Shown here piece after piece: positions 60,173 through 64,000 of a stretch of DNA of 64,000 bases. The stretch comes from Lelliottia jeotgali (GTDB lineage Bacteria > Pseudomonadota > Gammaproteobacteria > Enterobacterales > Enterobacteriaceae): the NCBI GenBank assembly GCA_002271215.1, contig CP018628.1, positions 1,302,001 to 1,366,000 on the forward strand, given 5' to 3'. Each line of letters starts with the position of its first letter. The first letter of the stretch is position 1. Made by a program: the position numbers and the translations under genes. The notes under the pieces are model-generated. The model saw only the letters and a program-made list of their open reading frames with translations. It made no database searches and was not told the origin of the DNA.

Positions 60173-60505
60173 ATGTTGAAGAAATTAGTCATTGTCGCAG
60201 TACTGGCATCAGGACTGGCTGCGTGCGCTCAGCCTCAGGCCCCGAAAGAAGATTCTCGTCTCAAAGAGGCTTACAGCACCTGTATCAATACCGCTGAAGG
60301 CTCGCCGGAAAAAATCCAGGCCTGTCAGAGCGTGTTGACGGTACTGAAGAAAGAGAAGGCACATGAGCAATTCGCCACGCAGGAAAACGTCCGCGTGATG
60401 GATTACCAGGCCTGTATCCAGGCGCGTAAGACGGGTAATGGCGAAGCGGTGAAAGCCGATTGCGGTCAGCTCTGGCAGGAAATTCGCAACAATAACGCGC
60501 AGTAA
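60173..60505 (+). CDS. chiQ: Small lipoprotein ChiQ (YbfN)
   Basis: A 110-residue lipoprotein from ATG 60173, which has GGAG seven bases upstream; a start four codons earlier is unlikely. The lipobox LAAC puts the modified Cys near residue 18. Five further Cys residues include CQSVL and the C-terminal CGQLW. Cotranscribed with chiP; role in chitosugar uptake is not established. Confidence 0.92.
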   Translation: MLKKLVIVAVLASGLAACAQPQAPKEDSRLKEAYSTCINTAEGSPEKIQACQSVLTVLKKEKAHEQFATQENVRVMDYQACIQARKTGNGEAVKADCGQLWQEIRNNNAQ

Positions 60506-60531
60506 TTCGCGTTTTTGCATTTATTTCCGGC

Positions 60532-60558
60532 AAAAAAAAACCAACCGTCAGGTTGGCT
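60532..60558 (-). terminator. Terminator of fur
   Basis: On the minus strand CCAACC and GGTTGG pair around a four-base loop and are followed by nine T residues. About 20 bp after the fur stop. Confidence 0.92.
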
Positions 60559-60576
60559 CAGAGTATGAAAACACGA

Positions 60577-61023
60577 TTATTTTGTATCGTGAGCGTGCTC
60601 GTTTTCGCGGCAATCGCCTTCAGCACAGTGACCATACAGATATAGGCTATGGTTGGTCAGACGGATGCCATGACGAGTGGCAATTTCACGCTGACGTGCT
60701 TCGATAGAGTCATCGCTAAACTCAATCACCTTGCCGCAGTCGAGGCAAATCAGGTGATCGTGGTGATGCTGCTGCGTCAGTTCGAAAACGGATTTACCGC
60801 CTTCAAAATTGTGGCGGGTGACAATTCCGGCGTCATCGAACTGGTTCAGAACGCGGTATACGGTCGCCAGTCCAATCTCTTCGCCCATGTCGATCAGACG
60901 TTTGTATAAGTCTTCCGCACTGACGTGATGGTTGTCCGGTCCTTGCAGAACTTCCAGGATTTTTAAACGAGGAAGCGTCACTTTCAGGCCAGCCTTCTTT
61001 AATGCGGTATTGTTGTCAGTCAT
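60577..61023 (-). CDS. fur: Ferric uptake regulator Fur
   Basis: Iron-responsive repressor of 148 residues, the E. coli length. The N-terminal winged helix (about 1-83) has ATVYRVLNQFDDAG; the dimer domain has the HHHDHLICLDCGKV metal region (Cys93, Cys96) and the C-terminal CAEGDC. Its ATG overlaps the uof stop region. A terminator follows. Confidence 0.97.
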   Translation of the reverse strand: MTDNNTALKKAGLKVTLPRLKILEVLQGPDNHHVSAEDLYKRLIDMGEEIGLATVYRVLNQFDDAGIVTRHNFEGGKSVFELTQQHHHDHLICLDCGKVIEFSDDSIEARQREIATRHGIRLTNHSLYLYGHCAEGDCRENEHAHDTK

Positions 61024-61102
61024 GCGGAATCTGTCCTGTTGCTAAACGGTTCACTTCTTTAGAGGAAATGAAAGAAAATGCAGTTGGGATAATGCGTCTC
61101 AT
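61016..61102 (-). CDS. uof: Fur leader peptide Uof
   Basis: A 28-codon ORF on the minus strand, ATG at 61100-61102, whose TGA (61016-61018) lies within the fur start region, so fur translation can be coupled to it. It begins MRRIIPTAFSF and ends NRLATGQIPHD; E. coli Uof has the same length and nearly the same C-terminal end. In E. coli the RyhB sRNA blocks uof translation and so lowers Fur. Its start codon overlaps a TATAAT hexamer. Confidence 0.8.
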   Translation of the reverse strand: MRRIIPTAFSFISSKEVNRLATGQIPHD

Positions 61103-61281
61103 TATAGAACTGCCATGCCTAAATGAAAACTGCAAGTCTCAAGCAAAGTATGCTTATAAAAACGTGGTATCACCAACAAACTTGTTCGATGGCATCCACT
61201 GTAACCCTGGGACATTGTACAGGTATGAACACAAAAGTTAAAAATTTGTAGCAATTATTTTGATTGGAATTATCTATCAAT

Positions 61282-61308
61282 GAGGCATGGCGTAAATCGC
61301 CATGCCTC
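61282..61308 (-). terminator. Inverted repeat after fldA, probable terminator
   Basis: Eleven-base perfect arms GAGGCATGGCG and CGCCATGCCTC around a five-base loop lie 10 bp after the fldA stop. The T content that follows is low, so part of the transcripts may read through into uof-fur, as reported in E. coli. Confidence 0.65.
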
Positions 61309-61318
61309 ACAGATTTGA

Positions 61319-61849
61319 TCAGGCGTTCAGAATATCGTCGAGGTGCAGTTCTTCGCGGATCTGTTTTACCCACTTGTCGACGCGCTCTGCGGTCAATTCT
61401 GGCTGACGGTCTTCGTCAATCGCCAGTCCGACAAAGTGATCGTCGTCCGCCAGGCCTTTAGAGGCTTCGAAATGATAGCCCGCCGTTGGCCAGTGGCCGA
61501 CGATCGCGGCACCGCGTGGTTCAATGATGTCGCGAATAGTCCCCAGCGCATCACAGAAGTATTCCGCGTAGTCTTCCTGGTCGCCGCAGCCAAACAGGGC
61601 CACGAGCTTGCCGTTGAAATCGACTTCTTCCAGCGTCGGGAAGAAATCATCCCAGTCACACTGCGCTTCGCCGTAGTACCAGGTCGGAATGCCGAGCAGC
61701 AGAATATCGTAGCCTTCGAGATCTTCCTTGCTGCTCTTAGCAATGTCATGCACGTCGGCAACGTCTTTACCAAGCTGTTTTTGAATGTTTTTTGCGATGT
61801 TTTCGGTATTACCGGTATCGCTGCCGAAAAAAATGCCGATGATTGCCAT
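61319..61849 (-). CDS. fldA: Flavodoxin 1 FldA
   Basis: FMN-binding electron carrier of 176 residues, required for the MEP isoprenoid pathway, biotin synthesis, MetH reactivation and radical-SAM enzymes such as LipA and MiaB. The phosphate loop GSDTGNTEN is at residues 9-17 and the isoalloxazine loops are WYYGE (about 57) and [12 protein letters not shown] (about 96). I use the ATG at 61847-61849; an upstream extension of 21 codons is not supported. Confidence 0.97.
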   Translation of the reverse strand: MAIIGIFFGSDTGNTENIAKNIQKQLGKDVADVHDIAKSSKEDLEGYDILLLGIPTWYYGEAQCDWDDFFPTLEEVDFNGKLVALFGCGDQEDYAEYFCDALGTIRDIIEPRGAAIVGHWPTAGYHFEASKGLADDDHFVGLAIDEDRQPELTAERVDKWVKQIREELHLDDILNA

Positions 61850-62006
61850 GAGTGAAATAACCTCTTGAAACTTAATGGTATGGTGGCGCAATTTGTCCAC
61901 GGATAAGGGCAATCATAGCAGAACAGGGAAGTCTGCGGAAACAGCTATCACGCGGGACTGCACTCTGTGCTACATGAAAAGGACTATTGGGTGGATTTTC
62001 GGACGA

Positions 62007-62294
62007 TCACCTGGTGCTGCGCCATGCCTGAAGTTGTGCCATCAGCATCTCTTCAATCAGCTCACTGCGGCTGATCTCGCGCGCATCGGCCAGCTCCGTT
62101 AAGGCGTCGACAGCCTCCGCGTTGAGTTTTAGCTCGACGCGTTTAAGCCCACGACTCTTGTCGCGTTTCAGCTGATTGCGCTTATTGATGCGCAACTGTT
62201 CATCACGCGAAAGCGGATTGGTTTTTGGTCGTCCCGGTCGACGTTCAGTCGCGAACAGATCTAATGTCGTGCGGTCCGTTTGTTCTTTGGCCAT
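62007..62294 (-). CDS. ybfE: LexA-regulated ribbon-helix-helix protein YbfE
   Basis: A 95-residue basic protein with an N-terminal Arg/Lys-rich tail (RRPGRPKTNPLSRDEQ) and a ribbon-helix-helix domain (about 50-90, RVELKLNAEAVDAL then SRSELIEEMLM). In E. coli it belongs to the SOS regulon; DNA target unknown. It lies upstream of fldA on the same strand and 130 bp after ybfF. Confidence 0.92.
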   Translation of the reverse strand: MAKEQTDRTTLDLFATERRPGRPKTNPLSRDEQLRINKRNQLKRDKSRGLKRVELKLNAEAVDALTELADAREISRSELIEEMLMAQLQAWRSTR

Positions 62295-62411
62295 GATTCA
62301 GAGACTTCGGGGGAAAACAAGCAGCCCTGCTATTGCCGGGGCGATGAGCGCGACATCATACATGACGTCAACCTGCACGCCAACGACTGGTAGCCTGCGG
62401 GCAATCAGTCG

Positions 62412-62427
62412 CTGGCTTTTTAATCAA
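62412..62427 (-). promoter_or_regulatory. Degenerate LexA-box-like site upstream of ybfE
   Basis: On the minus strand TTG-N10-CAG with an AT-rich core differs from the LexA consensus CTG-N10-CAG at one conserved base. E. coli ybfE has a LexA box at this place. It overlaps the last codons of ybfF. Confidence 0.4.
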
Positions 62428-63197
62428 ATCGCGTTATCAGAGAGATAGCGGCGTATTGCTCGCAGCACCGCTTCTGGTTTTTCGGCGTGAACCCAGTGCC
62501 CGGCTCCGGCAATCACATGCGCACGCGCCTGTGGGAATTGCGCCAACAGGGCGTCGCGATACGCGTCGGTCACATACGGAGAATTGCCCCCGCGAATGAA
62601 CAGGGTAGGGTGCGGCCAGGCCGGAACCTTCTTCCAGCCGACAATATTCGAATACTGGTCCCACAGCACCGGCACATTAAAACGCCATGCGCCATCGACG
62701 AATGATTTCAGCAGAAACTGCACCACGCCTTCTTCATCAAGATGCTCGCGCATTACCGCAGCGGCTTGCTGGCGAGTCGACACGCCAGCATCGGTCACGG
62801 CATTAATGGCGGCAAAAATTTCGTCGTGACGGCGCACGTCATAATCCACCGGCGCGACATCAATCACTACCAGCTGATCGATACGCTCAGGCGCCAGCGC
62901 CGTCAGCGCCATCACCGCTTTGCCACCCATCGAATGGCCAATCAGCGTCGCCTTTTCAATATTGTTCGCATCGAGCGTATCCAGCAGATCCTGCGCCATC
63001 ACACTGTAGGTCATCTCCGGGCTGCGATCGGAAAGCCCGTGGTTGCGCATATCCACCTGCAGGATATCGTGGTCGGCCACCAGATCGCGCGCCAGCACGC
63101 CCAGGTTATCGAGACTGCCAAACAGGCCATGAACCAGTACGATGGGGGAATTATTGTTCGGCGATTGTGCAGATTGCGCTCGGCTATTCAATTTCAT
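62424..63197 (-). CDS. ybfF: Alpha/beta-hydrolase esterase YbfF
   Basis: A 257-residue esterase active on acyl-CoA and short esters in E. coli. The oxyanion region VHGLFGSLDNLG is near residue 23, the nucleophile motif GHSMGG (Ser about 88), the acid is probably in the region after 200, and the catalytic His is in GAGHWVHAE near 235. Divergent from seqA. Confidence 0.93.
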   Translation of the reverse strand: MKLNSRAQSAQSPNNNSPIVLVHGLFGSLDNLGVLARDLVADHDILQVDMRNHGLSDRSPEMTYSVMAQDLLDTLDANNIEKATLIGHSMGGKAVMALTALAPERIDQLVVIDVAPVDYDVRRHDEIFAAINAVTDAGVSTRQQAAAVMREHLDEEGVVQFLLKSFVDGAWRFNVPVLWDQYSNIVGWKKVPAWPHPTLFIRGGNSPYVTDAYRDALLAQFPQARAHVIAGAGHWVHAEKPEAVLRAIRRYLSDNAI

Positions 63198-63381
63198 GGC
63201 AAAGTTCTTTTTTTACAGGTGTCAGGTTAGGGTATTATGTTGACCATTCTGCCGCCCGGCTGCAAGGTTCCAGTTTAATCTGACTTTTTGCCGCTGGCCG
63301 GGCTTGACCCTATTCGCGGTTGGGATTAGCCCTTATAATCCCAACGACTTGTATTCAGATAAGATATTGCACTGGATTAAG

Positions 63382-63924
63382 ATGAAAACAATCGAAGTTG
63401 ATGATGAGCTCTATCAGTATATTGCCAGCCACACGCGACATATTGGCGAGAGTGCGTCCGACATTTTACGGCGTATGCTGAAATTTTCCGCCGCCTCACA
63501 GCCTGCAACTCCGGTTTCTAAAGAGGTTCGTCAGCCAAATGCGGTTGCTGAAGTTAAAGCCGTCGCTCCGGTGAAAGATAAAGTGCGCGCGGTGCGTGAA
63601 CTGCTGCTTTCCGATGAATACGCCGAGCAGAAAAAAGCGGTTAACCGCTTTATGCTGGTGCTGTCTACACTCTATTCACTGGATAACAAAGCGTTTGCTG
63701 AAGCCACCGATTCGCTTCATGGCCGTACCCGCGTCTACTTCGCGATCGACGAGCAGACGCTGATTGCAAACGGCAATCAAACCAAGCCTAAACATGTCCC
63801 TGGTACGCCGTACTGGGTGATCACCAATACCAATACCGGACGCAAATGCAGCATGGTCGAACACATCATGCAGTCGATGCAATTCCCGGCGGAATTGATT
63901 GAAAAGGTTTGCGGTACCATTTAA
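63382..63924 (+). CDS. seqA: Replication initiation negative regulator SeqA
   Basis: Binds hemimethylated GATC pairs and sequesters oriC after initiation. It has 180 residues: an N-terminal oligomerisation domain (MKTIEVDDELYQYIASHTRHIGES), a linker of Ala/Val/Lys (about 37-65) and a C-terminal DNA-binding domain with HGRTRVYFA and NTNTGRKCSMVEHIMQ. I start at ATG 63382; the 26 codons upstream lack family sequence. pgm follows 24 bp downstream. Confidence 0.97.
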   Translation: MKTIEVDDELYQYIASHTRHIGESASDILRRMLKFSAASQPATPVSKEVRQPNAVAEVKAVAPVKDKVRAVRELLLSDEYAEQKKAVNRFMLVLSTLYSLDNKAFAEATDSLHGRTRVYFAIDEQTLIANGNQTKPKHVPGTPYWVITNTNTGRKCSMVEHIMQSMQFPAELIEKVCGTI

Positions 63925-63948
63925 CCCTTGCACAGGAAGGACCAGGCA

Positions 63949-64000
63949 ATGGCAAATCACGATCGTGCGGGTCAGCCTGCACAACAAAGCGATTTGATTA
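63949..64000 (+). CDS. pgm: Phosphoglucomutase Pgm, first codons
   Basis: Seventeen codons are visible before the right edge, MANHDRAGQPAQQSDLI, which match the N-terminus of enterobacterial Pgm (glucose-1-P/glucose-6-P interconversion). AGGA lies upstream of the ATG. The seqA-pgm order is that of E. coli. Truncated by the window edge. Confidence 0.9.
   Translation, partial: MANHDRAGQPAQQSDLI

Overview
The window is chromosomal DNA of a member of the Enterobacteriaceae. Gene order follows the E. coli / Salmonella / Enterobacter backbone from dcuC to pgm: dcuC, pagP, cspE, crcB, ybeM, tatE, lipA, ybeF, lipB, ybeD, dacA, rlpA, rodA, mrdA, rlmH, rsfS, nadD, holA, lptE, leuS, then ybeL, rihA, gltLKJI, lnt, corC, ybeY, ybeZ, miaB, ubiF, the seven-tRNA Gln/Met/Leu operon, asnB, nagDCAB, nagE, glnS, chiPQ, fur, fldA, ybfE, ybfF, seqA and pgm. 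Most products match E. coli proteins in length and motifs. The accessory content and the form of NagE point to the Enterobacter/Lelliottia side of the family rather than Escherichia; this is inferred from memory, not from a search.

From left to right: the 5' part of dcuC (minus); an inserted copper/silver efflux block (Cys/His/Met-rich leader protein, cusF-, cusC-, cusB- and cusA-like genes, plus strand) with no linked regulator; pagP and cspE; a minus-strand 27-codon membrane ORF downstream of crcB; ybeM (intact) and tatE; then a long minus-strand run for lipoate synthesis (lipA, lipB, ybeD), cell-wall elongation and remodelling (dacA, rlpA, rodA, mrdA), ribosome factors (rlmH, rsfS) and leuS-lptE-holA-nadD. 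E. coli cobC is missing between nadD and rsfS. Between leuS and ybeL, where E. coli has other genes, lie a 91-aa protein of unknown function, a 2858-aa cyclic beta-1,2-glucan synthase-like enzyme and a 54-aa zinc-ribbon protein.

Next come ybeL, a 43-bp repeat element, rihA and the Glu/Asp transporter operon gltIJKL. A terminator hairpin between gltI and gltJ marks the probable SroC sRNA. A REP/BIME pair separates this operon from ybeZ-ybeY-corC-lnt, which has a plausible heat-shock promoter, and then miaB. ubiF converges on the tRNA operon, whose promoter has a GC-rich discriminator.

The right third is an amino-sugar and chitin regulon: nagBACD and nagE are divergent around two NagC-like palindromes and a CRP-like site, and chiP-chiQ carries a NagC-like palindrome and a 13-nt ChiX sRNA pairing site at its ribosome-binding site. 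The window ends with fur and its leader ORF uof, fldA, ybfE, ybfF, seqA and the first codons of pgm.

The parts that depart most from the conserved backbone are the copper block, the giant glucan synthase with its small neighbours, the 27-codon ORF with a hairpin at its ribosome-binding site, and a NagE whose membrane domain looks unlike the E. coli one while its C-terminal half is almost the same.
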